Positions 1-9,093 are shown, counted from the first letter of the stretch. The stretch: DNA of 64,000 bases from Bacteroidota bacterium (GCA_030834125.1 JAURFW010000004.1:54602-118601), one strand, 5' to 3'. Notes: generated by a model not told the origin, from the sequence alone. Numbers and translations are program-made.

Positions 1-1009
1 TTTCTCTTGGAACGTATCCCATACCGATAGCTTTATTTAGTGATGGGCTCATGGTGCCACTTGTAACTTCTCCAACGGCATTTCCATCGGCATCACAGAT
101 AGTGTAGTGTTGTCTGGGAATTCCTCTGTCGATTAACTCAAAACCTACTAATTTTTTACTCGGTTTATTTTCTTTGATTTTTAAGTGATGTTCACTCATA
201 AAAAATGGGTGATTGAACTTCGTAATCCAGCCTAAACCTGCTTCTATCGGACTAGTCTCATCATTAATATCATTTCCATAAAGGCAGAACCCCATCTCTA
301 ATCTCAAAGTATCTCTAGCTCCAAGACCGCATGCCTTAATATTATATTCACTACCTGCACTCATTACAGTATCCCACAATAATTTAGCATCAGCATTTTT
401 AACGTATAATTCAAATCCACCTGCACCTGTATATCCTGTATTCGAAATGATGCAATTAATATCACCAATTGTCCCTTCTGTAAAGTGGTAATAAGGGATT
501 TCTTCAAGATTACTTGGCGTAAGTTCTTGTAGGATTTTAGCTACGTTTGGTCCTTGAACTGCAAGTAGTGAATAATTGTCAGATGCATTGTTTAACTCGG
601 CCTTGAATTTTTCATTTTGCTTATGAATCCAATTTAAATCTTTCTCAATATTTGAAGCATTAATAACCAATAAATATTTGTGTTGATTAAAACGATAAAC
701 TAACAGGTCATCTACAATTCCACCTTTGTCGTTAGGTAAACAAGAATATTGAACCCTACCATCAGTTAGAGCCGAAACATCATTCGTTGTAATATATTGT
801 ACGAGGTCAAAAGCATTTTCCCCTTCTACAAAAACTTCACCCATATGACTTACATCAAAAACTCCTACACTATTTCTCACTGCATGATGTTCTTGAATTA
901 AGTTGTCATATAACACCGGCATATTGTATCCAGCAAAAGGAACCATTTTAGCTCCTAAGTCAATATGAACTTGCGTTAACGCCGTGTTTTTTAATGCATT
1001 TGCTTCCAT
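1..1009 (-). CDS. gcvT: Aminomethyltransferase (glycine cleavage T protein), C-terminus cut by window edge
   Basis: The T protein of the glycine cleavage system transfers the aminomethyl carbon from lipoylated H protein to tetrahydrofolate, releasing ammonia. I translated the minus strand from ATG at 1009; it opens MEANALKNTALTQVHIDLGA and continues with PFAGYNMPV, VFDVSHMGE, NDKGGIVDDLLVYR, NTGYTGAGGFELY and the folate-site stretch CGLGARDTLRLEMGFCLYGND, all typical of GcvT. It is still open at base 1 after GMGYVPRE, so only about the last 25 residues of a normal ~360-residue protein are missing. A -7 box (TATTTTTG) ends 5 bp before the ATG, so it may have its own promoter, although the upstream lipoprotein gene ends only 31 bp away. 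Identification is firm; only the C-terminus is unseen. Confidence 0.94.
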   Translation of the reverse strand, partial: MEANALKNTALTQVHIDLGAKMVPFAGYNMPVLYDNLIQEHHAVRNSVGVFDVSHMGEVFVEGENAFDLVQYITTNDVSALTDGRVQYSCLPNDKGGIVDDLLVYRFNQHKYLLVINASNIEKDLNWIHKQNEKFKAELNNASDNYSLLAVQGPNVAKILQELTPSNLEEIPYYHFTEGTIGDINCIISNTGYTGAGGFELYVKNADAKLLWDTVMSAGSEYNIKACGLGARDTLRLEMGFCLYGNDINDETSPIEAGLGWITKFNHPFFMSEHHLKIKENKPSKKLVGFELIDRGIPRQHYTICDADGNAVGEVTSGTMSPSLNKAIGMGYVPRE

Positions 1010-1014
1010 TGCAA

Positions 1015-1022
1015 CAAAAATA
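1015..1022 (-). promoter_or_regulatory. -7 promoter box in front of gcvT
   Basis: Read on the minus strand the sequence is TATTTTTG, a perfect match to the Bacteroidota -7 consensus TAnnTTTG, followed by five bases and the gcvT ATG. No convincing TTTG-type -33 box sits at the usual 19-20 bp. A start at this box would give an essentially leaderless gcvT mRNA. Confidence 0.5.
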
Positions 1023-1040
1023 CAAAGATTGATTGGCAAT

Positions 1041-1625
1041 CTAATTAAAAATGTATGGCACTTGAATCTCTACATCGGTTTCACCCAATGCACAGTCTCC
1101 AGTTTTAATATTGGGTTGGTGTTTTAGGCTAACTATTATTGAACCTTCATCTTGCATAATGCCTTTCCAAAATGTTTCTAATCCCAATTCTAAATCATTT
1201 TGATCTTTATCAAGTCTTTCGATTTGCATAGTGACTACTTGAGCTAGTGTGTTTGGGGTATAGCAAATGAGGTGATCATTCGCTTCATAGATTATCTCTG
1301 AAGTAATGTCTTCATAATGATTATCATGAGTGGTATAGAATCTCAAATAACCATGGTAGGAATCGTTCAGTTTAAGCCTTAATGTATCTGGTATTATGGG
1401 GTCATTACCACCAATTCCATCCATGTCAGACCAAACTGCAATTTGGGAATCGTTAACGTTTGAATCATTGACTAGGTTAAGCATTACTTTAGTGATTAAT
1501 TCACCCTCATCATGCTTGTAATCCTCATCATGTTCTTTTTCGCAAGAAGTTGCAAAAATTAGAATTGTAGCTAATAATGCAATGTTTGATAATTTAAAAA
1601 CCTGTTTCATTTTATATTTATTCAT
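1041..1625 (-). CDS. Acidic surface lipoprotein partner of the TonB receptor
   Basis: The 194-residue product has a lipoprotein signal peptide: basic start, hydrophobic stretch IALLATILIFATSC with the lipobox Cys at about residue 28, followed by a His/Asp/Glu-rich tail (EKEHDEDYKHDE). The mature part contains the DMDGIGGNDP and GETDVEIQVP motifs that I recognise from a Bacteroidota family often labelled 'type 1 periplasmic-binding-fold' protein, usually encoded beside a TonB-dependent receptor. The ATG overlaps the receptor stop by four bases, so it is co-translated with it. The acidic/His-rich tail suggests metal binding, which is inference. An alternative start five codons in (MKQVF) is possible, but the ATGA overlap favours this one. 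Confidence 0.75.
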   Translation of the reverse strand: MNKYKMKQVFKLSNIALLATILIFATSCEKEHDEDYKHDEGELITKVMLNLVNDSNVNDSQIAVWSDMDGIGGNDPIIPDTLRLKLNDSYHGYLRFYTTHDNHYEDITSEIIYEANDHLICYTPNTLAQVVTMQIERLDKDQNDLELGLETFWKGIMQDEGSIIVSLKHQPNIKTGDCALGETDVEIQVPYIFN

Positions 1626-3835
1626 TTATTTAAGTTATATTCAATGTTTATTCCAATATTCCTTGATGGACCGGGAGTGAAATACCGGAACTGATCAAGG
1701 TAATTTCTGTAGGTTTGGTTTGTAAGGTTTTGTATAAAAATTGAAAGTTTCCATCGTAGTAATATTATTGGAAGTTTCCATTTAAAATGCAATAAGGTAT
1801 ATGCCTTTGGCGGTGGCATGAGGTCTGTTCCAATAGTGTAAAAGCTTTGTTGACCAATATGTTCGAAATTGATTTCAAAAGAATTTTCCCTGAAAGTGTA
1901 GGTTGGAGTAAACAGGATTCTTGGAGGCGGAAGAAAAGTAGGGTAGCGCTCAGGTTTGTGTATTTGCCCGTAGGTTATTTCTGCATATAGTCTGAAATTA
2001 AAATGCCTTAATTTGAGGTTCCCGTCTACCGCAATACCGAGAAAACTACTTGGTAACTGTTCGTATATGTAATGAGGAAATGCTCCGCGTACAGTTAAAA
2101 TGGGCTTCACTTGAGGATTTAAATGAATATAATTTGGACTGTATTGATAAAAACCTTGTACTATCCAGTTTGATAACTTATTTCTGCCATTTAAAACGTA
2201 TTCCGCTTTAATACCAGTTTCTGCTTTTAAATTACTATTCCCTTCTTCATACGATGCACTACCATGATGTACACCTTTGCTGTAAAGTTCATTGATACTT
2301 GGGGGTCGCCAAGCAATAGTTGTATGCAATTCGTGGTGATTCTTTTTACTGTGAAAGTGTGTGCTATTTCCTATCGAAAACCCACTATAATTATGAGTAT
2401 TATTATGTGTTAATGACTTAATTGAAACATAATTAAGCCTTGTAGATAATGTGTTTTCCAAGTTTTTGTTTCGAATTGGAATTTTCCATGCTCCCAATAG
2501 TGCGGCTTTTAGTTGTTGCATCATAGGAACTAGGTAATACCCTCCGTAATCTTGATTACTTATTTCAACTTCTTCTCCAATGTAAATTTGATTCCATAAA
2601 GAGAAATATGATTTCTGAGCTATCTGATTAAGCCATAAATTTAATTGAGGAAACTGTAATGATGAGTTTCTGTGAGGATCATACTCTTTTCTCTCATTTC
2701 TTTGATATGACAATTGAAGTTTGGGGTAGTTTCTTTGTTTGCTTGGAATTTGAATTTGTGTGAGATAATGAATCGCAGATTGGTAGGGTTTTCCAATGTT
2801 ATATGAAGATTCTGGATAAGTAATTATATTGTTTTGATTATTGATTGAGTTTAAGAGGTCTGTTGTATTCCCAATATGGCTACCTAAATAAATACCACTT
2901 TTTGAACGAAAATAACTTTGTTGAAATTCAAAAGGAGTATTTATAAGTTTGAACTTCCCACCAATAATAAAAAATTGCTCATTCATAGCCGTATTGGCAA
3001 CTATTCCTTGTGGAACCGAATAATCACTTGCATCTGTAAATGAAGTGCTTGTGTAAAAACCTGATTTGTTTTTGTTATTTGATTTTGAAAAATGTAATCC
3101 AGTATGTCGGACATTTCCGTTGCTTTCAAATGATGTATTCCATTTAAATTGATTTAAGTTTTCATCATAGTTGGGTACATATTTTACGTTAATATTATTC
3201 CCCCAAGAACCAAAAGCTTTTAAAATTGCGTTTGCCCCTTTTTGTATTTCAATATCTTGAATGCCCGATCGCCCTAGTTCAGGTGCGTGATCATTTCCCC
3301 AAGGTTGGCTTCCGATAGCTAAATTATCTTGTAAAATTGGTACTCGTGAGCCGAATAGATTTTGAATAATGGGTTTACTTATTGTGCGACCTGTAGAAAT
3401 CAATTGTACCATTGACAATCCCTTCATCTTTTCTGAAATATTAGAAGATTCTAATAATGAGAGATTTTTTAAATGTAGGTGATTGTGGTGGATTAATTCA
3501 GTTTTTGCATGAATATGTACTCCATGGATATCTTCAAATAAACCTAAATCAATAAAAATTGTATCTCGGTTGATTACATTAATTGAAAGCGATGTATCTG
3601 TTGAAAACCATGTTATTATTTTAGCCGAATTTGCACAATAATTTTCAAATAGTGCACCGCCATTAAAATCAGTGAATCCACTAATATTGTTATCGGTGAG
3701 TATTACAGGCAAACCACTTACGGGGATGCCGCTATTTTTATCGATTACGGTAAATTGGAATTTACAGGAATCCCACTGGCTATTTAGGCTAGTATTAATC
3801 ATCCAAAGGATGAAAAATATGATTATTTTTTTCAT
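1622..3835 (-). CDS. TonB-dependent outer-membrane receptor, His-rich plug
   Basis: This 737-residue protein has a signal peptide (about residues 1-19), a carboxypeptidase-like regulatory domain (about 25-100: VIDKNSGIPVSGLPVILTD followed by GFTDFNGGALFE), a plug domain (about 115-225, with IQDIEIQKGANAILKAFGSW) and a beta-barrel ending in the aromatic-rich EYNLNK. It should move a substrate across the outer membrane using ExbBD-TonB. The linker before the plug is histidine-rich (HGVHIHAKTELIHHNHLHL), and the neighbouring genes are also His/Asp/Cys-rich, so a metal ion or metallophore is a plausible substrate. It lies between the small His/Cys protein (45 bp upstream) and the lipoprotein (4-bp overlap). 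The substrate is not determined by the sequence. Confidence 0.88.
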   Translation of the reverse strand: MKKIIIFFILWMINTSLNSQWDSCKFQFTVIDKNSGIPVSGLPVILTDNNISGFTDFNGGALFENYCANSAKIITWFSTDTSLSINVINRDTIFIDLGLFEDIHGVHIHAKTELIHHNHLHLKNLSLLESSNISEKMKGLSMVQLISTGRTISKPIIQNLFGSRVPILQDNLAIGSQPWGNDHAPELGRSGIQDIEIQKGANAILKAFGSWGNNINVKYVPNYDENLNQFKWNTSFESNGNVRHTGLHFSKSNNKNKSGFYTSTSFTDASDYSVPQGIVANTAMNEQFFIIGGKFKLINTPFEFQQSYFRSKSGIYLGSHIGNTTDLLNSINNQNNIITYPESSYNIGKPYQSAIHYLTQIQIPSKQRNYPKLQLSYQRNERKEYDPHRNSSLQFPQLNLWLNQIAQKSYFSLWNQIYIGEEVEISNQDYGGYYLVPMMQQLKAALLGAWKIPIRNKNLENTLSTRLNYVSIKSLTHNNTHNYSGFSIGNSTHFHSKKNHHELHTTIAWRPPSINELYSKGVHHGSASYEEGNSNLKAETGIKAEYVLNGRNKLSNWIVQGFYQYSPNYIHLNPQVKPILTVRGAFPHYIYEQLPSSFLGIAVDGNLKLRHFNFRLYAEITYGQIHKPERYPTFLPPPRILFTPTYTFRENSFEINFEHIGQQSFYTIGTDLMPPPKAYTLLHFKWKLPIILLRWKLSIFIQNLTNQTYRNYLDQFRYFTPGPSRNIGINIEYNLNK

Positions 3836-3880
3836 TCATTTTCTTGTTTAGTTTTTTGATCGTTAAATTAAGTTGGGTTA

Positions 3881-4204
3881 TTAACAAGAAAATGGTGGTG
3901 CTTTATTAAAATAGAGTTTGTTTGGTTTTAAATAATTTGGGTCGACTGTAAATAGTTCATCCTTATTTATAATGAAGTCTATGGAGAAGATAAAATCAGA
4001 CTCAGTGTGATTCTTATATTGTAGATATAGAAAGTCACAAACAGCACAATTTTCCTCAATAATATGAGACGACTGATATGTTTGAGAACATTCACGTTGT
4101 AAATGTTCTTCTGAGCCATGTTTATGGATATGGAAATAGGATAACTGTAGGGCTATGAATGATAGCCAGAGAAGAACAAATCCTATCCACTTCCGTAAAA
4201 TCAT
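3881..4204 (-). CDS. Small exported His/Cys protein of the metal-uptake-like operon
   Basis: The 107-residue product begins with one hydrophobic segment (residues 6-22) that is a signal peptide or anchor. It then carries HIHKHGSEEH, a Cys at the ECSQ position and a CAVC pair (ENCAVCDF), a spacing of His and Cys that could bind a transition metal. It resembles the short His-Cys proteins often encoded beside metal-linked TonB receptors in Bacteroidota, but I cannot assign it to a named family with certainty. Its stop is 45 bp before the receptor start and its ATG is 4 bp after the stop of the upstream small gene, so the four genes appear to form one transcript. Confidence 0.65.
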   Translation of the reverse strand: MILRKWIGFVLLWLSFIALQLSYFHIHKHGSEEHLQRECSQTYQSSHIIEENCAVCDFLYLQYKNHTESDFIFSIDFIINKDELFTVDPNYLKPNKLYFNKAPPFSC

Positions 4205-4208
4205 TTTG

Positions 4209-4535
4209 TTATGCCAATTCCTGAAGAGAATTAGTCATTTCTCTTAATTCATCTCTATTTATTTCGTTTTCACAACGAATGCAAAGACTTAGAAAATAAG
4301 TAAAGTTTTCTTCGGCAGTTTCTATTTCCTCCGCCAATGGAATTGTGAAACCACTATTAGATTCAAGGTGTTGCCAAGTTAATCGCAACGCGCGAGTAAC
4401 CAAAGGGTCACTTTCAAGTTTAGCTAATTCTCTAACTTCTTGGATTTTTGGAATAATTTTATCGGATTGAATACCATTTTTCTCTACATCTGAAATGATT
4501 GCTTCCAAGTCTGAATTTGCATTTTTGTTTTGCAT
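4209..4535 (-). CDS. Conserved small helical protein, function unknown
   Basis: I place the start at the ATG giving MQNKNANSDLEA (108 residues). The longer reading begins at a TTG that lies inside the -7 promoter box, so it cannot be used. The protein is soluble, acidic and predicted mostly helical, with two Cys in SLCIRCENE and no signal peptide or recognisable motif. It heads the operon that continues into the His/Cys protein and the TonB receptor, 4 bp away, but nothing in the sequence links it functionally to uptake. I do not recognise the family. Confidence 0.6.
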   Translation of the reverse strand: MQNKNANSDLEAIISDVEKNGIQSDKIIPKIQEVRELAKLESDPLVTRALRLTWQHLESNSGFTIPLAEEIETAEENFTYFLSLCIRCENEINRDELREMTNSLQELA

Positions 4536-4553
4536 ACTAATTCTATTGTGATG

Positions 4554-4584
4554 CAAAAGTAATTCATTTTTAATCTTGTGGCAA
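4554..4584 (-). promoter_or_regulatory. Promoter of the TonB receptor operon
   Basis: On the minus strand a TTG (complement of 4582-4584) is followed after 20 bp by TACTTTTG (complement of 4554-4561), a good fit to the Bacteroidota TTTG / TAnnTTTG promoter. The first ATG lies 18 bp downstream. The box excludes the TTG-initiated longer reading of the first gene. Confidence 0.65.
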
Positions 4585-5469
4585 CGATTTACTTTGCTTT
4601 GGTGTATATCGGGTTGCGGTAAAAGTTGAAATCAATACTAAAACTAGAACAATAGCAGTCGTATATTTGAGTGTATCCGTTTTTAGAATAATTGCAATAA
4701 TTGTGGCTAATACGGGTTGAAGGTAAATATAAATACCTGCTAAACTCGGACCTGCCTTTTTCACAGCATATGCATTTAATAAATATACAAAAAAGCTGGT
4801 GAATATGAGTAAATACAAAATTTTATACGCGATTGAAATCGGTATTTGTTGCCAATCGGTCTCAACTAGATCAAATAATCCAATTGGTATCAAGTACAAC
4901 AGTCCAAATGTGAATGTTCCTCTATTTATAGTAATGGGTTTGTAAATCAAAGTGAGTTTTTTAACCCTTGTAAGATAAAGAGCATAAAAAATTGCATTGA
5001 TGGCAACTAGAATATCTCCTTTCCAGGTATCACTATATTGAATTGATGTTTTAGAACTGACGAGATAAATACTACCAAGCAATGCAAGTAATAAGCCAAT
5101 AATAAAACCAATATGGGGTCTTTTTTTTACCCGTATATGGTCAAAAACTCCAACAAATAAAGGAGTAAACAACATAAGTACAGATGCATTAATTGGAGAA
5201 GTTATTTCTAAGCCTAGAAAGAATAAGTACATATTGCCACTTGTTCCCAAAAGTCCACAAATTGCAAATTCTTTACCATGGTTTTTCCAATCAATTTTTT
5301 CAGCTGTAAATAATCTCGCAAATATTTGAAAAAACACAAAGGCAAAACCAATTCTTAAAAGTGTGAGTGCGTCTGCATTCATGTAGGTAGGCATGATTTG
5401 CCCTGCCCAAGAAAAAAGTATAGCGTAAAATAGGCTAACCAGAAATAAAGATAAATGAACGGTCCACAT
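4570..5469 (-). CDS. EamA/DMT-superfamily permease
   Basis: This ~299-residue integral membrane protein has about ten hydrophobic helices arranged as two EamA repeats (roughly residues 5-135 and 150-285), with the usual motif-rich ends such as GSIYLVSS and SLAGIYIYLQPVLATIIAI. DMT permeases export or exchange small metabolites; the substrate cannot be predicted. The ATG at 5469 shares its A with the stop codon of the upstream TerB-DnaJ gene (TAATG), which makes it a better start than the TTG nine bases further upstream. It is the last gene of a three-gene operon. Confidence 0.85.
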   Translation of the reverse strand: MWTVHLSLFLVSLFYAILFSWAGQIMPTYMNADALTLLRIGFAFVFFQIFARLFTAEKIDWKNHGKEFAICGLLGTSGNMYLFFLGLEITSPINASVLMLFTPLFVGVFDHIRVKKRPHIGFIIGLLLALLGSIYLVSSKTSIQYSDTWKGDILVAINAIFYALYLTRVKKLTLIYKPITINRGTFTFGLLYLIPIGLFDLVETDWQQIPISIAYKILYLLIFTSFFVYLLNAYAVKKAGPSLAGIYIYLQPVLATIIAIILKTDTLKYTTAIVLVLVLISTFTATRYTPKQSKSLPQD

Positions 5470-6215
5470 TAGTTCCAACCTTTTTTCTTCTTAATATTTT
5501 CATAAGCTTTTTGGACACGAACAAATTTTTCGGAAGCAGCATTTTTTTCTGTTTCGGAAAGTCCTTGTAATCTATCTGGGTGAAAACGCTTTGCTAAATC
5601 TCTGTATGCCTTTTTTATTTCGGATTCTGTGGCATTAGGTGATACATCCAAAATTTTATAATCAGCATCCACACTACTAACAAACATTGCTTTTAGCGAC
5701 AAATAATCAGGTTTGCTCACACCAAGTTGGTTAGAAACAATTTGAATGATATTTACTTCTGCATCCGAGACATTCCCATCAGCTCTTGAAATTCTAAAAA
5801 GTATATGAACTAACTCAAGTCTCTGGCTGTAACCCATTCTATTACGAAGGTTTCTACATACTTCGTATAGATTATGTTCTTGTTTAAGATAATCCCTTAG
5901 GGTTAATAGCATTTCTATACTTTGCTGTTCACCGTAGGTTCTAATGAGCATAGATTTGACCAAATCTAATTCACTCTTCATCGCCTTGCCGTCTGCTTTC
6001 ATTACCGCGGCAATTAATACCAATAAAGAATTTTTAAAGTCTACATGAGAAGCAGTATTTTGGTATGAAAAACTATTTTGACCTCCATATTCGTTCGGGG
6101 TGTTCTCTCCAGTGTAAGCATAATCTATATAGGATCCTATAAGAAAGCCCACGACAGCCCCAAATGTTCCCGAAGACAGAAATCCAATTAATGCGCCTAT
6201 TATTCTAAAACTCAA
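5469..6215 (-). CDS. Membrane-anchored TerB-DnaJ (DjlA-like) co-chaperone
   Basis: The 248-residue protein has an N-terminal Gly-rich membrane segment (residues 4-30), a TerB/DjlA-like helical domain (about 58-170, with KADGKAMKSELDLV and RADGNVSDAEVNII repeats) and a C-terminal J domain (about 185-245) with the HPD tripeptide in KRFHPDRL. It should recruit and stimulate DnaK at the inner membrane. The start appears to be TTG at 6215: the membrane segment begins immediately and there is no earlier in-frame ATG before the neighbouring gene. It lies 12 bp after the DUF4340 gene and overlaps the DMT permease start. Confidence 0.85.
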   Translation of the reverse strand: MSFRIIGALIGFLSSGTFGAVVGFLIGSYIDYAYTGENTPNEYGGQNSFSYQNTASHVDFKNSLLVLIAAVMKADGKAMKSELDLVKSMLIRTYGEQQSIEMLLTLRDYLKQEHNLYEVCRNLRNRMGYSQRLELVHILFRISRADGNVSDAEVNIIQIVSNQLGVSKPDYLSLKAMFVSSVDADYKILDVSPNATESEIKKAYRDLAKRFHPDRLQGLSETEKNAASEKFVRVQKAYENIKKKKGWN

Positions 6216-6227
6216 AATAAAATAAAT

Positions 6228-7265
6228 TTAGGGTTGAGAGATGATAAAATCTTGAAATTGCTTCACTTTATTTTTGATAAGTACTCCTTGAGTAAGCCAC
6301 AAATTAGAGTCTTCAGATGATTTAATCCAAAATAGTTTGGTTTGAACAGTTTCTGTATTGGTGGTATTTGCATTTACCTCAGTGTCTTCAAAATTTGGAT
6401 TGTCGAAAATACTTATGGAAATATGTTTTTTATTGGTTAACGTATAATCGAATGTGATTATTGGTGTAGAGTTTATTATTGAATCCCTACGCGGAATATC
6501 CTTGTTAATGCCGGCTATATCGCCTGTTTCTCGGCTGAAATTTGAACACAGTAATAAATACCCGCTTAGTAACGAAATGTTAGCATTTTCAATTGTTTTA
6601 TTCTGATGAATGAGTTCGGGAGCTTTATTTTCTTGGTTTTGTATGCTGAAATTCCATTCTGGATTTTGTGGCCAATTTACATTTAATTGGCTAATCTCAT
6701 CAGGTGAAACTTCCAAAAGTTGAGAAGATCTCCATAGATTAATATTAGTATTGAAATATGGAGTAGCATATCCATTAAAGTTCTGTATTTCCACTAAACA
6801 CGGTCTATCTGTTCCTTCTTTAAACATGAAAGTTGCTAATTGGTCTTGAGCAGGCCCTCCTACATAAATAGATTGAACTTCTTTGCCATTTGCGAAAAAA
6901 GTTGCTTTTGTGGCAAACTGAGTTAGTTGTCGGTTAACAAATTTAGATTGTTCATCAGTGGTAGGTCTTTGAATACGTAGTTTTGGCATTAACCAAAATA
7001 TTAGCTGTTTAATACTATTTGTATCTGCTTTATAATTACCGAGATCATTTTTTACAAACCATACGTTATTCTCTTTATAAAAGGTTAAAATTCTTTGTGA
7101 TTCGTCATTTGGAACAAATTCAACTTTATCGATTAATTTGGGATTTTCAATAGAAAATAATTTTGGGTCCCATTCGGAAGTCTGATTTAAATTTTTCCAC
7201 AGGAAGCCCAAACTTGTCAGTACCAAAATGATAATTATAATAGGACGTATGATTTTTTTGTTCAT
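6228..7265 (-). CDS. DUF4340-like membrane-anchored protein
   Basis: The start is the ATG at 7265 (MNKKIIRPI); the longer TTG reading adds only two codons. The ~345-residue product has one N-terminal transmembrane helix (about residues 5-23) and then a largely beta extracytoplasmic region with features of DUF4340 proteins (YKADTNSIKQLI, FWLMPKLRIQRPT, GGPAQDQLATF, YFNTNINLWRSSQLL). In many bacteria this domain accompanies gliding or ABC-type membrane systems, but no such partner is adjacent here. It is the first gene of an operon with the TerB-DnaJ protein and the DMT permease. Function unknown. Confidence 0.75.
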   Translation of the reverse strand: MNKKIIRPIIIIILVLTSLGFLWKNLNQTSEWDPKLFSIENPKLIDKVEFVPNDESQRILTFYKENNVWFVKNDLGNYKADTNSIKQLIFWLMPKLRIQRPTTDEQSKFVNRQLTQFATKATFFANGKEVQSIYVGGPAQDQLATFMFKEGTDRPCLVEIQNFNGYATPYFNTNINLWRSSQLLEVSPDEISQLNVNWPQNPEWNFSIQNQENKAPELIHQNKTIENANISLLSGYLLLCSNFSRETGDIAGINKDIPRRDSIINSTPIITFDYTLTNKKHISISIFDNPNFEDTEVNANTTNTETVQTKLFWIKSSEDSNLWLTQGVLIKNKVKQFQDFIISQP

Positions 7266-7285
7266 AAGCAATTAATTTGCAGTTG

Positions 7286-7314
7286 CAAAAATAGTACGAG
7301 CCTTCGATAAACAA
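7286..7314 (-). promoter_or_regulatory. Promoter of the DUF4340 operon
   Basis: On the minus strand a TTG (complement of 7312-7314) precedes TATTTTTG (complement of 7286-7293) by 18 bp. The ATG follows 20 bp after the box. It is divergent from the tRNA-tuf promoter, which starts about 50 bp further on. Confidence 0.6.
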
Positions 7315-7363
7315 GAGGCTTTTTGGTGAATGGTAGAAAAAGAAAAAAAAAATATCTTGGATG

Positions 7364-7393
7364 TTGAAAAGTTAGAAATAATGACTATTTTTG
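7364..7393 (+). promoter_or_regulatory. Promoter of the tRNA-tuf-rpoBC supercluster
   Basis: TTG at 7364-7366, a 19-bp spacer and TATTTTTG at 7386-7393 give a near-ideal Bacteroidota promoter. Transcription would begin around 7398-7400, about 65 bp before the first tRNA. No other equally good promoter is seen before tuf, so tRNAs and tuf are probably processed from a common precursor. Confidence 0.75.
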
Positions 7394-7462
7394 CAGTCCT
7401 TTTAGAGAGAATCGTATGAAAACATATGAATAATCTAACGGAAATCGTTCTGTAAAATACAA

Positions 7463-7535
<73 letters not shown>

Positions 7536-7578
7536 CAAAGGTATTAAAAGCGTAAGGGTACCCATTCCCTTCCAAAAT

Positions 7579-7661
7579 GGGGGTATCGCATAGCGGCAAT
7601 TGCGGCGGACTGTAAATCCGCTCCTTCGGGTTCAGTGGTTCGAGTCCACTTACCCCCACCA
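7579..7661 (+). tRNA. tRNA-Tyr (anticodon GTA)
   Basis: Acceptor GGGGGTA pairs with TACCCCC, followed by A and an encoded CCA. The anticodon arm is GCGGA/CTGTAAA/TCCGC and there is a long class II variable arm (TCCTTCGGGTTC region), as expected for bacterial tRNA-Tyr. It is the only one of the five tRNAs here that encodes its CCA end. Confidence 0.96.
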
Positions 7662-7683
7662 CACGTTTTTAGTATCTTTATTT

Positions 7684-7756
7684 GCGGGAGTAGCTCAGTT
7701 GGTAGAGCGACAGCCTTCCAAGCTGTAGGTCGCGAGTTCGAGCCTCGTCTCCCGCT
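7684..7756 (+). tRNA. tRNA-Gly (anticodon TCC)
   Basis: Acceptor GCGGGAG pairs with CTCCCGC; anticodon arm ACAGC/CTTCCAA/GCTGT; T arm GCGAG/TTCGAGC/CTCGT. Third tRNA of the cluster, between tRNA-Tyr and the second tRNA-Thr. Confidence 0.96.
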
Positions 7757-7791
7757 CGCATCGAAGCAAGAGGAAACTTTTGCGGGGATAA

Positions 7792-7863
7792 GCCGATGTA
7801 GCTCAGGGGTAGAGCGTTTCCTTGGTAAGGAAAAGGTCAGGGGTTCAATTCCCCTCATTGGCT
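7792..7863 (+). tRNA. tRNA-Thr (anticodon GGT)
   Basis: Acceptor GCCGATG pairs with CATTGGC (one G-T pair); anticodon arm TTTCC/TTGGTAA/GGAAA; T arm AGGGG/TTCAATT/CCCCT. It ends 45 bp before tuf, the order found in the E. coli thrU-tyrU-glyT-thrT-tufB operon. Confidence 0.96.
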
Positions 7864-7908
7864 CAAAGTAACAGTTAATAAATAAAAAAAAATAAACAAC
7901 AAACTACT

Positions 7909-9093
7909 ATGGCAAAAGAAACATTTGACCGTTCCAAGCCGCACTTAAACATTGGTACCATTGGTCACGTCGACCACGGAAAAACTACCTTGACTGCGGC
8001 AATCACAACCGTTTTGGCGAACAAAGGATTTTCCGAAAAGCGCTCATTCGACGAAATCGATTCAGCTCCAGAAGAAAAGGAGCGTGGTATCACAATTAAC
8101 ACGGCTCACGTTGAGTATCAGACTGCAAATCGTCACTATGCTCACGTTGACTGTCCAGGTCACGCTGACTATGTGAAGAACATGGTAACAGGTGCTGCCC
8201 AGATGGACGGAGCTATTTTGGTAGTTGCTTCTACTGATGGACCAATGCCTCAAACTCGTGAGCACATTCTATTGGCTCGCCAGGTTGGTGTACCTCGTCT
8301 TGTAGTATTTATGAACAAAGTTGACATGGTTGACGATGCTGAGCTACTTGACTTAGTTGAAATGGAAATTCGTGAGTTATTAGACTTTTATGAGTTTGAT
8401 TCAGATAATACTCCTATTGTTCGTGGATCTGCATTGGGTGGATTAAATGGTGATGATAAATGGGTTGATTCAATAATGGATTTGATGAATGCAGTTGATG
8501 AATGGGTTCCTGTTCCACCGCGTTTGGTTGACCAACCATTCTTGATGCCAATCGAAGACGTGTTTTCAATCACTGGTCGTGGTACAGTTGCAACTGGACG
8601 TATCGAGCGTGGTGTAATAAACGTTGGTGATGGTGTTGATCTTATCGGTTTTAGTGATAAATTGTCTTCAACAGTTACAGGGGTAGAGATGTTCCGTAAA
8701 TTATTGGATAGAGGTGAGGCTGGTGACAATGCCGGTTTATTACTTCGTGGAATTGATAAAGAAGATATTCGCCGCGGTATGGTTATCTGTGCTCCAGGTT
8801 CAGTTAAGCCACATAAGAAATTCAAAGCTGAGGTTTACGTTTTGTCAAAAGAAGAAGGTGGACGTCATACTCCATTCTTTAACAAATATCGTCCTCAATT
8901 CTATTTCCGTACAACTGACGTAACTGGAGAAATCATGTTAGCAGAAGGTACTGAAATGGTAATGCCTGGTGATAATGTTTCTATCACTGTTGAGTTGATC
9001 AACGATGTAGCGATGGAAAAAGGTCTACGTTTCGCGATCCGTGAGGGTGGTAGAACAGTAGGTGCTGGTCAGGTAACTGAAATTATAAACTAA
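7909..9093 (+). CDS. tuf: Elongation factor Tu
   Basis: EF-Tu delivers aminoacyl-tRNA to the ribosome as a GTP complex. The 394-residue protein has the P loop GHVDHGKT (19-26), switch II DCPGHAD (about 81), NKVD (about 136) and SALGG (about 174), followed by the two beta-barrel domains ending [13 protein letters not shown]. Length and sequence are standard. The start ATG is preceded by an A-rich stretch without a Shine-Dalgarno motif. It lies between the four-tRNA cluster and tRNA-Trp; its codons use C/G at the third position more than the neighbouring metabolic genes near its 5' end, as expected of a highly expressed gene. Confidence 0.99.
   Translation: MAKETFDRSKPHLNIGTIGHVDHGKTTLTAAITTVLANKGFSEKRSFDEIDSAPEEKERGITINTAHVEYQTANRHYAHVDCPGHADYVKNMVTGAAQMDGAILVVASTDGPMPQTREHILLARQVGVPRLVVFMNKVDMVDDAELLDLVEMEIRELLDFYEFDSDNTPIVRGSALGGLNGDDKWVDSIMDLMNAVDEWVPVPPRLVDQPFLMPIEDVFSITGRGTVATGRIERGVINVGDGVDLIGFSDKLSSTVTGVEMFRKLLDRGEAGDNAGLLLRGIDKEDIRRGMVICAPGSVKPHKKFKAEVYVLSKEEGGRHTPFFNKYRPQFYFRTTDVTGEIMLAEGTEMVMPGDNVSITVELINDVAMEKGLRFAIREGGRTVGAGQVTEIIN

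Noticed and set aside
8062..8923. Antisense and out-of-frame open frames inside tuf
   Set aside because: They lie wholly inside the highly conserved tuf gene and resemble no protein; codon bias on the sense strand explains them.
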